Assembly (NCBI RefSeq): GCF_035222485.1
Contig: NC_085923.1
Coordinates: forward strand, 1,240,001 to 1,304,000
Source of the DNA: Podospora pseudoanserina
Taxonomy: Eukaryota; Ascomycota; Sordariomycetes; Sordariales; Podosporaceae
Direction: 5' to 3'
DNA: 64,000 bases
Under the pieces are notes generated by a model. It saw nothing but the letters and a program-made list of their open reading frames with translations. It was not told where the DNA came from and made no database searches. Positions 32,187 to 43,864 of this stretch are shown here, piece by piece (positions within the stretch are counted from its first letter, which is position 1; each line of letters starts with the position of its first letter). The translations under genes were made by a program, and so were the position numbers.

Positions 32187-32397
32187 CACAAAACAATTGA
32201 CACAAAAGTAGGTTAACCCATATTATATTGTAAACCATACCTTGAAGAATAATGATTAGGCCTTTCTCTAAAGATAGTCAACATGTTTTTAGAGATATTT
32301 AAAAGGCCTATCAATCTGTTTTTGGAGCATAGTTTACATATGGTATAGGCTAACTTACTTTTGCTATGCCAATTACACTATTTTGTGGGGAGGGTGA
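32187..32397. mobile_element. MITE-like inverted-repeat element A
   Basis: About 211 bases with imperfect terminal inverted repeats of some 55-60 bases. The left end (CACAAAA..AATTGACA..CAAAAGTAGGTTAACC) matches the reverse complement of the right end (CACAAAATAGTGTAATTGGC..CAAAAGTAAGTTAGCC) and continues to TGTAAACCATAC / TGTAAACTATGC. The differences are largely transitions. The internal part has AGGCCT-spaced units like those in element B. It has no coding capacity. A target duplication was not clear. It lies between the UbiB-like gene's start and the GH71 gene's stop. Confidence 0.65.
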
Positions 32398-32552
32398 TTT
32401 GTTCCAATTCCCTATCCATTATCCAATATTTGTATTTCTTCTAGACTTCTACTAAATCCTATTTTCCCAAAGCTGCAAAATTAAATGTCAACATGCTTTT
32501 CAATCAACCCAAACTCCAAAATCACCCAGCCGATAGTTGCCTATCACTCTCC

Positions 32553-34284
32553 TCAAAGCCGAATCACAATCGAGTTGAAATGCATCTGGGGGATATAATC
32601 AGCATCGTGTACCTAGCAGAAGGTTGGTGGTGGTACTCACCCTGCCCTCGTGGCATTCATTCGTTATTGAGGGACCCTCGACGGTTTTGCCGTTCATGGC
32701 AATTGTGACAGGCCCGGTGGCGCTGCCATCAAACGGAATCTCAAAATAGGAAAGGGGGCTGTCGATTCTGGTGCCCACACTCTTCCAGCGGCTGCCGATT
32801 GCGACGGTGATGTTGGTTGGGACCTTGACCAACGCCATAACCGAAACGACGTCTCTTGCCCCTTGGGACGCCGGTATCTCACCGCCCTGGCCCCAGGTGG
32901 TGCCTGCCCAAAGTCAGTCATACACTCTCTCAACTAGTTAATTCCCAGCTAGTTGATTCCCGACTTACCGCAACCCTCTCCCGCACTTGCCGGAGTTGTT
33001 CGGTACCAGGCAATGACCGTGTCTTCTGGAAAATCCACAAGACGAGAACCAGACTTATATGCAGCAATAAAATATGGGAGGACGGCTCGGAAGGCTGAGT
33101 GCGAGTAGCCATTGACGTATTCTTCTGCGCCTTCTACAACTTGCGCTGGCACAGTATCGCAGATGTAACTTGACTCGCCAAAGTCATTCCCTTTGAAAAC
33201 CGAAGTCAGCAATGGCCCGTTTCGGCCCTTGGGTAAAACTCACATGTGATGATCTGAACAAAGTCAGGCAATACATCAAGTACTTGTTGCCATCGATCAT
33301 GCCACAGACTCTCGCTTGAGCAGTACCAGTTCTTGTTCCATTGCGGCAAGTCTGTTTGATTAGTTTTCGTGTCACCACTATGCTGGAGGCGCATGACTCA
33401 CTCGTATAGAAGTATGGGCTAACACCCATCATGTATTTCTTGCCCTTGAGGTTGTCACAGTACAAGAGATCTTCGTTGATGTTCATCTGATTTTGACCAG
33501 CTTTGGGCCAGGCGTCCCACGAAACTGGAATCGAATTAGCACTCATGAGAGATATGAATCCAGCACAGCATGGCTTACAAGCTCCGTCGATGACATCCAG
33601 TTTCTCAGAAATTCCATATGGGCCAAGGCTAGACCAATCAGGAACAAGAAAGATGTTGCCTGTCTGTTCCCGAACTGAAATCCAATTTTCAGCCCAACCT
33701 GGACCCTCGAAAGTTGAAACCAAAGGTCGCCCGTCCACAATGAACTGTGCGCTTGATTCCCTGAAGCGGTTGATGAGGTCAACAACCTGTGAAACTGACC
33801 ACTCTCCGCAGGCCATACTATGATGAAAAAGAGTCAGTTCGCTACACACCGCCATTTGGCCCATCTTGTATCGTCAAGGTGTGTTGCTGAACAAGGACCT
33901 AGGCAGACATACTCGAAAGAAATAAACATGACAAACTCACCCAGCTCCTCAGCCTCGTGATAGGCATGAGAGAGTTGAGTCTCTGTCCACGGGTCGGAAG
34001 GCCCAATGTTGAGAGCAAAGCCATCGATACCGGCCTCCTTGGCAGTCTTGATATCGTGGACCCATTGCTCGACAGTTTGGTGACATGTCAGGCCAACCTG
34101 AATTCGACTGTTAGATAATGGTCTTGACAGCTACCTGGCTGGGGGGGAAGCGGGCTGGGGAATTGCGAACCATGTAGTGGGCGAAGACTTTTCGGTCATC
34201 GTTGGTCTCAGGCTCCTTTTCACCTTCGATCCTGTCCTCGATCTTTTCGAGCAGGCGTTTGAACTTGGTCTTTAAATAGCCCAT
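32553..34284 (-). CDS. GH71 alpha-1,3-glucanase (mutanase), probably intracellular
   Basis: Hydrolyses alpha-1,3-glucan, a fungal wall polymer. Eight exons: 34284-34171, 34097-33913, 33817-33579, 33524-33402, 33351-33244, 33190-32969, 32903-32641 and 32585-32553. They join in frame to 428 residues. GH71 landmarks in order: KVFAHYMVGLT across intron 1, AGIDGFALNIGPSDPWT, GEFVMFISFDMACGEW, GRPLVSTFEGP, FLVPDW, the SWDAWPKAGQ box, YMMGVSPYFYT, then QIITWNDFGESSYI and a C-terminal beta region. The first intron has a GTTCGC donor. The N-terminus (MGYLKTKFKRLLEKIEDRIEG) is charged and lacks a signal peptide, as in fission yeast Agn2, which acts inside the ascus; a missed upstream signal-peptide exon is the alternative. 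The last small exon is the least certain. Confidence 0.88.
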
Positions 34285-35190
34285 GGTGTGACACTTGCCG
34301 TTTGTATGATATGGGAGCCGGTTGAAGACGGATGGAACCTGATCAAGTTCACTTCAGTCAAAAGAACAGCCAATCAAGTATGTATGCGGCCAAGGAGAGC
34401 AGGGAGTTGATCTGGCTGAACCCGAAAAAGGGGCCATGCCCAACAGGCCCACTCAATTATAGCGTGCCATCTCCACCCCCAGCCAATATTGGATTTGGCC
34501 TTGCGGCCAGTTGACCGCCAAGAGTGATAATCCCCCCCATGGTTCGATCACCCAAGGTCTTGGGTCGATGGGAGACGGATGTCAAGAATGAGCTGAGAGC
34601 TGAATTCTATCTGATAACTTCTTGGAGGATCGTGGTGTATTTTGCTCGGGGATGCTCCCTAGGCGTCAGCGAGAAACCCACGAAGGAAGATCCCGGCAAC
34701 GAGCAGCAAACGTCCCTGTGTGTCACATTTGAAATCGGCAAATGCTATTGGTTGACGGGCTTCGAGAAGCCATGGCTGCCGAAGTTCCAGCAGACCAGGC
34801 TAGCAGACAATATAAATTCAAGATTGACCCGTCTGTGGGATCAGTCCAAGCGATTTTGCTGACCCAGCAGGCTGGAAAATGTCCGGTGGATTGCAGCTTT
34901 AAAAGATGGCCACTGCCGGGCTGGCTGATGGGAAGCAAGCCCTGCCGGCCGCGGGGCCCATGTCGCCCATAGCGCAAATTCACCTGGCACCCCACATTTA
35001 GGTCTTTCCCCACAATAAAAGACCAGGCACACACAACAGCTTCCGGGACGGAAATATTAAATTCCTGGCAACCCTGCGATTTTTGGCTCCGCACAACTGA
35101 ATCTACGGAAATTTCGCAAACCGCTAACCACCTTCTGCACACGATTTGGCGACCGATTTTCCACGCGTCACTCATCAATCAGTCGCAAAA
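34285..35190. promoter_or_regulatory. Divergent promoter region of GH71 and rps28
   Basis: 906 bases between divergent starts. Contains G-rich and pyrimidine-rich patches, and no gene I can support. The segment just before rps28 is the likely ribosomal-protein promoter. Confidence 0.4.
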
Positions 35191-35575
35191 ATGGATTCCT
35201 CCAAGGCTCCCGTCAAGCTCGTCAAGGTCACCCGCGTTTTGGGCAGAACCGGTATGCGAAAAACCCCCGCCCTCCGAGACCGAATTTCGATTTCGACCCC
35301 TCCGATTCCTGTGGCCGATTGAACAGCATGCTGATAATTTTGGTGGAATTCAGGCTCCCGTGGTGGTGTCACTCAGGTTCGCGTTGAGTTCATGGACGAT
35401 ACCACTCGTTCCATCATCCGCAACGTCAAGGGTCCTGGTATGTTCAGATCCGCTGCCTTCGGCTTCCATGTGTGGGCGAGGGTTGGCAGCTAACATTTCT
35501 GCCTGTTTTACAGTCCGCGAGGATGATATCCTTGTCCTTCTCGAATCCGAGCGCGAGGCTCGCCGCCTCAGATAA
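35191..35575 (+). CDS. rps28: 40S ribosomal protein S28 (eS28)
   Basis: Small-subunit ribosomal protein near the mRNA exit. Exons 35191-35251, 35354-35437 and 35514-35575 give 68 residues, the normal length. The sequence [53 protein letters not shown] and [15 protein letters not shown] is almost identical to other eukaryotic eS28 proteins. Introns of 102 and 76 bp, both with GTATG donors, break codons after the first base. Short exons with early introns are typical of fungal ribosomal protein genes. Confidence 0.98.
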
Positions 35576-36777
35576 GTGGGAGGCATTCCGAAGTTGGGGG
35601 AAGGGAGCGTGGCAGCGGCTTCTAGCTACCTGGTCTGCCTGATTGGCAAGATCATTGTCGTATCCTGCGGCGACAAGAACAGGGACGGAATGTCAAGGAT
35701 GGGCGTTCGGTAGAACGAGATCATGCATGATTATTGCTTTCCCCAAAATACACGGCGCTGAAGGCTGGTTCTGCGGATATCACATTTGCTTTGGTTGGGG
35801 GGTCATGCAGCAGGGCATCATGGGTGGTTTTGGGCGTCAATCAACAAGAATCTTTCCCGAACAGCACTTCGAGCTCAGTACCTGTGCTTGACAAGGACAT
35901 TCCAATACATATGCCGATTCCCTCCCTCCGCAAGTTGACCCAAAACCCACCGACCGTGCTGCTTATGATTCGATCCATCGTGGAGGACTCGGCTTGGTAT
36001 TATATGCTGGGAATGATTCTGATCTGGAAGAGGGCACTACAAGCTACCGTTGTGACTGACAGATGATGCAGACAAGCTTTTCTAAACCCGTTACGGCCTC
36101 TTGGAAAGTTGCCAATGCAATGCCCAGTGTTATTTTAAGCATGCACACACTTGCAATAGCAATTAGAAGCACAAACATCCAATATGCCTGCTTAACCGGA
36201 CTGGCAACAGGTTCACAAACTCAACTAGGCAGTGCACAGCGGACTGGCTGTGTCGACATCCTTGTGATATAGATTTAGAATGCTCGAAAACCTACACTTC
36301 AGCGCAATTAGCAACAGTCAACTAGTTCCGGCAAACCCCGGTGACACCCAAAATGGACTCGATACGCAAGCTAGAAATGGTTGTCCCCTACTGCTGTCCA
36401 GACAGTATAAAACCATCCATCATCGGACCAAGTCCCGGAACTCGAAACCGGAGCGGCAGCAATGCCACCGTCTTGGCGTCGCCCCAAAACACGGGAAATG
36501 CCCGGATGAGCAGCCTCGCTCCGCCAAATACAACCTTTGAGTTGCTTTTCCTCCGTTGGTAGTGGTCCAGGACGCATCATGCCCCGGATTCTATCATCAG
36601 TGGCGGAGACAAGCATTGTCATTCCGCCAATAAGGTGTCATAGACAGACGACTAGCCGACTTGGCAGAACAGCTTGCGATGCAGAAACCGAGATCGCAGG
36701 CGACGACGTCAAGGGTTAAAGGGGTCACGACTGTTGCTCAATGGATATCAACATTCCATGCCGCTCTTCTAGGGATG
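35576..36777. other. Intergenic region downstream of rps28
   Basis: About 1.2 kb with no supported gene. Open frames of up to about 110 codons occur but are not protein-like. The 3' half is the likely promoter of the PL4 gene. Confidence 0.45.
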
Positions 36778-36783
36778 TATATA
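36778..36783 (+). promoter_or_regulatory. TATA box of the PL4 gene
   Basis: TATATA in the context GGGATGTATATACCACC, 85 bases before the ATG of the rhamnogalacturonan lyase gene, a normal distance for an inducible secreted-enzyme gene. Confidence 0.5.
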
Positions 36784-36867
36784 CCACCCACTGTGCTGAG
36801 CGTTCCTCGTCCCCGGAAGCAGCCCGAAAACCTGCGTTCACGGCACCGAGCGCTCTAGGTTTTCAAT

Positions 36868-38560
36868 ATGGAGCCCAAGTCGGTCTTCCAGCTTGCTGTC
36901 CTCTCACTGCTGTCTTTGTTTTCGGGTGCTTACGCCGCTTTTGGTTACACTTCTTCTGGGGGCAATTATGTCGTCGACGCCGGTTCCGCCAACCCGCTCA
37001 TCTTTTCCGTGAGCCAGTCCAACTGCGATATCAGGTCGATCAAGTATAGAGGCACCGAGCTCCAGTATGGAAGCCAGTTCACCCATATCAACTCCGGCCT
37101 CGGATCCGCGACCGTCTCGATCAGTCAGATCAACGGATCGAACAAGTACATCAAAGTTACTTGTGTGACGTCGACTTTGACCCACTACATCGTGGTCCGC
37201 GCAGGCGATAGCAGTATGTTCTTGGCCACTTATATTACCGCCCAGCCTTCCATTGGCGAGTTGCGATGGATTGCTCGTCTTCTGCCCGACAAGCTTCCTG
37301 GAGAATATCCCTATGGCGAAGTCTCCAACACCCAAAGCTCCGCTTCCACTGTTGAGGGCTCCGACGTCTTCGTGGTGAACGGCCAGACCCGGTCCAAGTT
37401 CTATTCGTCAACGAGGTTCATCGACGAGGATTCCCACTGTGTATTTGGTGGTAGCGACTTGATGCATGTCTGCATCATGACACCGCAGCAAGAGTCGTCT
37501 TCAGGTGGCCCGTTCTTCCGAGACATCAATTCGAACAACGCTGGTGCCTCTACCAATCTCTACAACTACATGAACAGCGGTCATGTGCAGACGGAGCCGT
37601 ACCGAATGGGACTTCATGGACCATACATCATGCAGTTCTCGCGCTCTGGAATCCCAAGTGTCAAGAACGTGGACGTCTCGTGGTTTGGCGAGGTTGGTGT
37701 GACAGGATGGGTCCCTCCTTCGGGTCGTGGAAGGGTCACAGGCACCGCCTCCGGTGTACAGAGCGGAATGGAAGGTGTGGTTCACTGGTTCAACAGCGCT
37801 GCTCAGTACTGGGCCAGAACCTCCTCCAATGGGGCCTTCACCTCCCCTTTGATGAAGCCGGGCACGTACACCATGGTTCTGTACCAGACCGAATTCAAGA
37901 TTGCGACATCTACCGTCACTGTCACGGCCGGACAGACCAGATCGCAGAATATTGCCGGCACCTTCAACACCTCCCGCAATACCCTCTGGCAAATTGGTCA
38001 ATACGATGGGCAGCCAACTGGTTTCCGCAACGCTGACAAGTTCCTTCGCATGCATCCCTCTGACAGCCGCATGAGCAACTGGGGTCCTCTGACATACAAG
38101 GTCGGCAGCTCGCCACTCACCGATTTCCCCATGGCGGTCTTCCAGTCTGTCAACAACCCTGTGATGATCCGGTTCAACTTGGGAAGCGCACCGGGAGCTG
38201 CCACGTTGAGGATTGCCACAACCCTCAGCTTCGCGGGTAGTCGTCCGCAAATCAATGTGAACGGGTGGTCTGGCCCAGCACCAAGCGCCCCAGCCAAAAT
38301 TGATAGCCGCGGCGTGACTCGCGGTGCGTACCGTGGCCATGGTGAAGTCTATACCGTAGCCATCCCAGCTGGCAAATTGGTTGCAGGAAGTAACACCATC
38401 ACCATCAGCTCCATCAGTGGCAGCAGTGGGACAACGTTCTTGAGCCCCAACTTTGTAAGTAATTTGATTCTGTGGCTCGCACACGCTTGATTTGCGAAAG
38501 GAGCGGAAGAGGCTAACCAAAAGACAACAGATTTTCGACGCTGTCGAGTTGTTCCAGTAA
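36868..38560 (+). CDS. Secreted rhamnogalacturonan lyase, family PL4
   Basis: Cleaves the rhamnogalacturonan I backbone of pectin by beta-elimination. Exons 36868-38454 and 38531-38560 (76-bp intron, GTAAGT donor, GGCTAACC branch) give 538 residues. A signal peptide ends near residue 23 ([10 protein letters not shown]). The N-terminal PL4 catalytic domain holds candidate catalytic Lys177 ([11 protein letters not shown]) and His239 ([19 protein letters not shown]), spaced much as in the Aspergillus enzyme. It is followed by a fibronectin-III-like domain ([26 protein letters not shown]) and a C-terminal carbohydrate-binding-like jelly roll ([19 protein letters not shown]). The short last exon encodes IFDAVELFQ, which completes the expected C-terminus. 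TATA box 85 bases upstream. Confidence 0.94.
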
Positions 38561-39740
38561 ACTAAGCCTGGGACGGTTGTGGTGTTGTGATTAATCAAAG
38601 GTCGAAATGCGTTGGAAAAGAACCCCGACTACCTAATGCCAGTGCCCAGGCCTGCCCGAGGGACGGGGGCACACCTGAGCCGATAGAAGCACCGCTAGAA
38701 CAATTCCATATGCAAGAATAGATGAACAGGGAAAAGCTTATCGGATCCAGCCTTGTTCCCGTCGGTAGTTGGACAGTGAACCAACCACCCATCCGACACG
38801 GCCACACATGCGCATCATCCCGAGGGCCTTGTCATACCTTATCAACACCGTTCTATTGAGATCTAGAACCCGGACCTTCCTTCCCTGGATATGCCCACGC
38901 CGCATGTGAATATCGATACTGTTCTAATGGCCATACTCTGCAGTATTACGAGAGAATAACTGAAATTGCCATCCAGCACAGGCGACCCATATCTTGTATC
39001 TTGCTTTCCCCTCCTTCGAGAAGCTGTGGCGCGCAGCGGGCGGAATCGAAGTCGCAACCACTAGACGCTCTCAGCTTGCATGGACCTCCCTATCAGAGTT
39101 AGGGGGGCCCGTTGAATGGCGCAATGAATGGCAGTTTCTAAGCTCGTGTGCCCCTCCTCCTATTTACGATCTCACTCCCTTTCCTGCTGATGGCATTGGC
39201 AGGCACACAAACCCCCCACCACGAAGTGAGGAGATGAGGCCTTTTCAGTGCCGCTTCTGTCCGTCCACTCAGACGATCAGGTAGCCCACAACAGCCTTCG
39301 GTATACCTACCTCAAATCAAAAAGTTGATCCAGAATGGAAGCGTGTGTGGTGGGGTGGGGGTGAAAAAGGTGAAATCGCCAATCCCAAAAGGGGGCGGCC
39401 GTGACACTATGCCCGTTACGGCAGCTCCAAGTAACGACTGATCGCCCAAAGGCCGAGGCCAGCGCGATAACACAATGTGATACAGGCGGGTACCTGCCCA
39501 ATACAGGGGTCCGAACCGCCGCACGGCGTCTTCATGCTCCTCAATCAGGAAGCCCATCCCGTGCGGCATAACCGGCTGTTCAGGTTTCAGTCTAAGCACC
39601 TACCTACCTTTACCAGATGGTGAATCTGGAGAAGCTGTCCATTGTCTTGTATGGGGGATGGGGTCTCACGATGGGGTTTAGCCTACTGGATGGCGTCAGT
39701 TCAACCCCAGCTGGCCATGAGTAACGAGGTAGCCGTAGAG
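38561..39740. other. Intergenic region between PL4 and the aminopeptidase gene
   Basis: About 1.2 kb without a supported gene. It includes a GTGGGGTGGGG run at 39350-39360, which fits two overlapping CreA-type sites (SYGGRG), and a G-rich stretch after it. Confidence 0.4.
39350..39360 (+). promoter_or_regulatory. Possible tandem CreA carbon-repressor sites
   Basis: GTGGGG occurs twice with a one-base overlap, each fitting the fungal CreA/Cre-1 consensus SYGGRG, about 510 bases before the aminopeptidase ATG. The motif is short and frequent by chance. Confidence 0.25.
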
Positions 39741-39748
39741 TATTAAAA
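39741..39748 (+). promoter_or_regulatory. TATA-like element of the aminopeptidase gene
   Basis: TATTAAAA lies 125 bases before the ATG and is followed by a pyrimidine-rich leader (TCCTTCCTCCCTTCTC). Confidence 0.4.
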
Positions 39749-39865
39749 GGAATCCAGCGGGACATCAACTACCGAGTCCTTCCTCCCTTCTCAGTCTTGA
39801 GTACCCCCAGTCCTGACTCCCCCTTGGTCTTCCATCCTCCCAAGACACCATCACAAAAAGCCAAG

Positions 39866-41138
39866 ATGAAGACTCAAGCGCTCCTGGCCCTGTTGGCCGC
39901 CTCCATCTGCTCTGTGGCTGCCGTGCCCTCTCCCCAGGACGCGGCCAACAGAAAGGCCGGCCTCCGTCTGATCAAGACTTCCCCCAAGGGTGCCCCAAAG
40001 TGGATCTCTGAGGAGGAAAAGATCGTTCAGTATGCGGCGCACGAGATCGGTTTCGTGGATATCACCGATATCACAGTAAGTACTATGCCACTGTCACTCA
40101 TCCCTTTTCCAGCTTGCAGCAGGGAATGATTGACCAATTCTTTCAGGATTCCCAAGTCCTCAGGGCCCTGTCTGCCGATGAGGATGAGGATGTCTTCCAA
40201 GCTCGGGCCGTCACCTACCCTACTGCCGTGAGCAAGCAGGCCCAGGCCAATCCCCTCATCAACCTCGTCTCCACTACCCAACCCCAAAGCTGGATGACGA
40301 CCCTCACCAACTATCACAACCGTTACTACAGGGCCACCTACGGCACCCAAGCCGGTACTTGGCTCTACAACACCCTCGTCAGCCTCGTTGCTGTCAACCC
40401 AGCCATCACCGTCACCAGGTTTACACACTCCTTCAACCAGCCCTCCATCATCGTCAAGATTCCCGGAAACTCCACTGACCTCGTCATCGTTTCCGCTCAC
40501 TATGATTCCACCGCCGGCTCGACCACCGCACGTGCTCCCGGCGCTGATGACAACGCCTCCGGTGTTGTCGTCCTCATGGAGGCGCTCCGTGTCCTGGCCA
40601 ACAACAAGTTCAAGGGCAAGGACACCCTCGAGTTCCACTTCTACGGCGGTGAGGAGGGTGGTCTCCTTGGCTCTGCTGCTGTCTTTGCCAACTACAAGTC
40701 CACCGGCAAGACCGTCCTCGCTGTTGTGAACCAGGACATGGCCGGCTACTCCCCCAGCGGGAAGATATCCATCTACACCGATTACGTTGACAGCGCTCTT
40801 ACTGCGTACGTCCGTGTGGTTGCTACCGCTTACACTGGCACTACTACCGCCGATAAGTGCGGCTACGGATGCTCCGATCACGCTTCGGCCCGCTCCAACG
40901 GTTTCCGTATGCTCCCCCCCCTTATCACTTTTATCCCCCTTTTGAGCTTTCCTGGTGTATTGAATAAGTACTAACATGGATGTAAACAGCCGCCGCCTAC
41001 GTTTGCGATGAAGTTATGAAGACTGCCACTCCTTACATTCACACCGCCAACGATGCCCTCTCCACCATCATGTGGCCCGCCATCCTTCGCCACACCAAGT
41101 TCACCGTTGCCTTCCTCGTCGAGGCTTCATACTTGTAA
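39866..41138 (+). CDS. lap1: Secreted leucine aminopeptidase 1 (M28E metallopeptidase)
   Basis: Extracellular di-zinc aminopeptidase releasing N-terminal residues. Exons 39866-40075, 40147-40906 and 40990-41138 give 372 residues. A signal peptide (MKTQALLALLAASICSVAA) and a short pro-region precede the M28 domain. Zinc ligands and catalytic residues are visible: His188 (VSAHYDS), Asp205 within PGADDNASG, Glu239/Glu240 (YGGEEGG), Asp267 (NQDM) and His341 (YIHTANDAL). A Cys pair in DKCGYGCSDHAS matches the conserved disulfide of LAP1 enzymes, and NST and NAS are N-glycosylation sequons. Introns 71 and 83 bp. The C-terminal end AFLVEASYL is normal for the family. Convergent with the sugar transporter, 169 bases away. 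Confidence 0.95.
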
Positions 41139-41307
41139 GGATGCAATAATAATCTAGCGGTGGTCTCAAATGGGCACTTCCTGCACAAACAGACCATCAT
41201 TCTCTGTTCATATTAGTGTTTGCTTTGAGAACAAACATTGTACATAGACGCAATAGTCAAAAACACACATGTTCAAACTTGATTCCTGCTTTGGCGTTTC
41301 CCGATTT

Positions 41308-43236
41308 TCAATCCCTCCAGAATCCCCCATCAATTGGACTTCCCCTTCTCCTTGGGCCTTGATCATCGTCTTCATCCTCCCCGTCAGCCAATAGGTGCTC
41401 TGACGAGACACATGGGTCGTGTCCCCCAAATAGCACATCCATATCTTCCAGAGCGCGCCCTTTCGTTTCTGGAAAGAAGATGTAAATGATGGGAACTGAT
41501 ACTAGGTTGATGATCATGAAAAAGAAGTAGATCTTGGAGCCGAGAGCCGCGATTCCAATGGGCCATATCTGGGTGACGATGATGGAGCCTATGGCGCCGC
41601 ACGAAGCGGCAAAGCTGAGGCCCCGTGCTCGGACGGCGGTTGGGAAAATCTAGGTAAGTTAGGTAGGTAAGGTTAGTCCGAGTAATGTTCTAGTGAATAT
41701 TTGTGCTTTGTTCACGGGTAAGTAAAGATCTTACCTCGGAACCATACACCCAGGCAGCTGGACCAAATCCCATTGAGTATCCCAATGAGTAGATGAAAAC
41801 AAAGACCACACAGGCATAATCTGCTGCGGTGTTGGAGTTATTTGGATAAATCAAAGGCAAAGTGCCGTTGATCTGGCAGTGTAGTCAGTACGGTCTGGCC
41901 CTCGTAAACAGAATTAGAGTACTTACCAGCAAGGAGAACGCCATAATAACAGCTCCAATAACAAGTGTCAGCCTTCGTCCAACTCTATCAATGATAAACA
42001 TCTCCAGCACATTGCACCCGATCTTAAGGGTGCTTTCAATCCCCCCTGCGAGTAGAGACACTCGATGGCTCAAGCCTAGAGCTCTAAAGAGAGCAGGAAG
42101 GTAGTATTTCATAGCCGTAGCACCGCACATCTGCGCCAGGAACTGCAAAAGTGCCGATCGCCACATGCGAGCAAAGAGACTTCTGTCGGCGAACATAGAT
42201 GTCCAAACAAGGCCAGTGACTCTGAAAGAAGCTACAGAGCGTTCGATGTCGTCAAGCTCGTCGTAGATTTCATCGGATGTGTAATACCCTTCGCGGTAGT
42301 ACTGAAGCGTGGTGAAGGCCTCATCAATCTTTCCATGCTCTACGAGCCACCGGGGTCTAATCAAGAAGTTGAGTTTCAAAGGTAGGCGAGTAGCGACCAA
42401 GGGATATGACTTACGAATCATGCATGAACGGCAGGCCAACTAAGAAGAAGAAAGCCGGGACAAAAGACACGGAGAGAGAATAACGCCATGCCACCTGGAG
42501 ACCTCGTTCGCTATCCCAAAATGTCATCCCATAACCAACCCTGGAATTTGGTTAGGCTAGCTTTGTCAGAAAAAGGGGCGGTAGACATACCAAAACCCAG
42601 AGGCAAGCCCTGCGATGAATCCGATATGATTCATCACAACAAACCTGCCACGATGCTTGGATGGCGCAATCTCGCTTTGATAAACGGACAGTCAGCCACC
42701 CAGTCAGTCCATCACTTCTAACCACCCTGTCACACAACATACCTTTGGTACAAGGGAACACTAGTTGAAATTATCCCGGTGCCTACTCCTGCTATGATTC
42801 TCCCAACAATCACCATCCCCAAAGCCTGTGCAGCTGATCCCGTGGCGCCGACCTGAAGCGCCTGACCAACACAGGTTACCCCCATCCCCACGGAGGCAGC
42901 ATGGCGCCGGCCAAGCTTGTCTGCTGCCGGATGAGCAAAGAAAAGGTAGCTGGTGAAAGTGCCGAGGTAGTAGATGGCCGTGATGAGCCCGCTCAAAGAG
43001 GCATCTGGCCTGTGGAGGGTCTTTTTGAAACCGGGGTGGACGAGTACCGAGGCGAGGACGCCAACATTATATCTACATTGGAGTATGTAAGTCCAGGGTT
43101 ACCAGTAGGGAACTGTGATGAGATTTGAAAAAAAGTATCTCACTTACCCCCAGATAAACGACCCCAGTGCAAGAAACAAACAAAACGAATGTAGGCGCTG
43201 TGAGGCTTTTGTAAAGCGTGTTCCTCCCATTTGCAT
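41308..43236 (-). CDS. MFS sugar transporter (STL/HXT-like, 12 TM)
   Basis: Plasma-membrane sugar/H+ symporter or facilitator. Seven exons: 43236-43148, 43072-42743, 42674-42591, 42540-42415, 42356-41927, 41872-41735 and 41649-41308. They join in frame to 512 residues. Sugar-porter signatures are present: ADKLGRRHA after TM2, RIIAGVGTGIISTSVPLYQ then SEIAPSKHRGR across a splice site, SPRWLVEHGK in the central loop, IDRVGRR, and PETKGRALEDMD after TM12. Twelve hydrophobic spans fit the length. The N-terminal cytosolic part is short (MQMGGTRFTKASQRLHS), and the tail is acidic (LLADGEDEDDDQ). The substrate cannot be told by eye. Six short introns (50-85 bp) are typical of this family in ascomycetes. 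Confidence 0.92.
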
Positions 43237-43864
43237 AAAAGGATCATGCGGCCATCGAATATCTCGAAGCACTTGGTGTGAGACCGAGACCTGAAGAAGT
43301 CTTGTTTGGAATTGCAGTGTGAATGAGGACACAGAGGTCCCAGGCCCCGCTCGCCGGCACATGGCACATGGGGACAACGTGGGTTGGGAGTGCTTGCTCT
43401 ATTTGGAGAGAATTGCGACGGCACTTGGCTGCAGTGAAACACTACTTGAAAACCAGCCAATAGTGTTTGTTTATTTCTTATAGCTCCCCAGCAAATCCGA
43501 ATTTGTAATAGTGATGAATATCAAGGTGGTCGTCTATAAACCTTTCCCTGGGATTCCAGAGCGACTCTCTCTATTTCAAAATATGGTCTTTTGATGACTC
43601 GTGGCCAATGTAGCCTGACAACTTGGTCATCCTTCTTTTCCAAGATGACCTACCCCACGCCAAGTATGAATCCGGGGCAAGACACGCCGACACCATGACC
43701 AATTCGCTCAGCTAGGCCAAGTCCTAGTCCAAATAAAAAGAAAGGGATAGTCAGCCCATATATATTCTTTGTACATACAGCAGGTTCTTTAACAACGTCT
43801 GTTTTACATCTAAAGCAGAAGTCCATCCTATCCACCCTCCCCAATCCTCTAGGTATACATACAC
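43237..43864. promoter_or_regulatory. Upstream region of the sugar transporter gene
   Basis: 628 bases between the transporter start and the stop of the cytochrome-domain gene, both on the minus strand. No clear TATA box. An open frame continues upstream of the chosen transporter ATG without transporter-like sequence. Confidence 0.4.

Noticed and set aside
37501-38598. Open frame of 365 codons antisense to the PL4 lyase
   Set aside because: Shadow of a well-supported sense gene with signal peptide and catalytic residues.
39040-39075. GGAATCGAAG string suggesting a minus-strand tRNA
   Set aside because: The flanking bases do not form a T-stem and no other tRNA arms are present.
40027-40977. 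Open frame of 316 codons antisense to the aminopeptidase
   Set aside because: Low-complexity Gly/Val/Asp composition produced by the sense codon bias.
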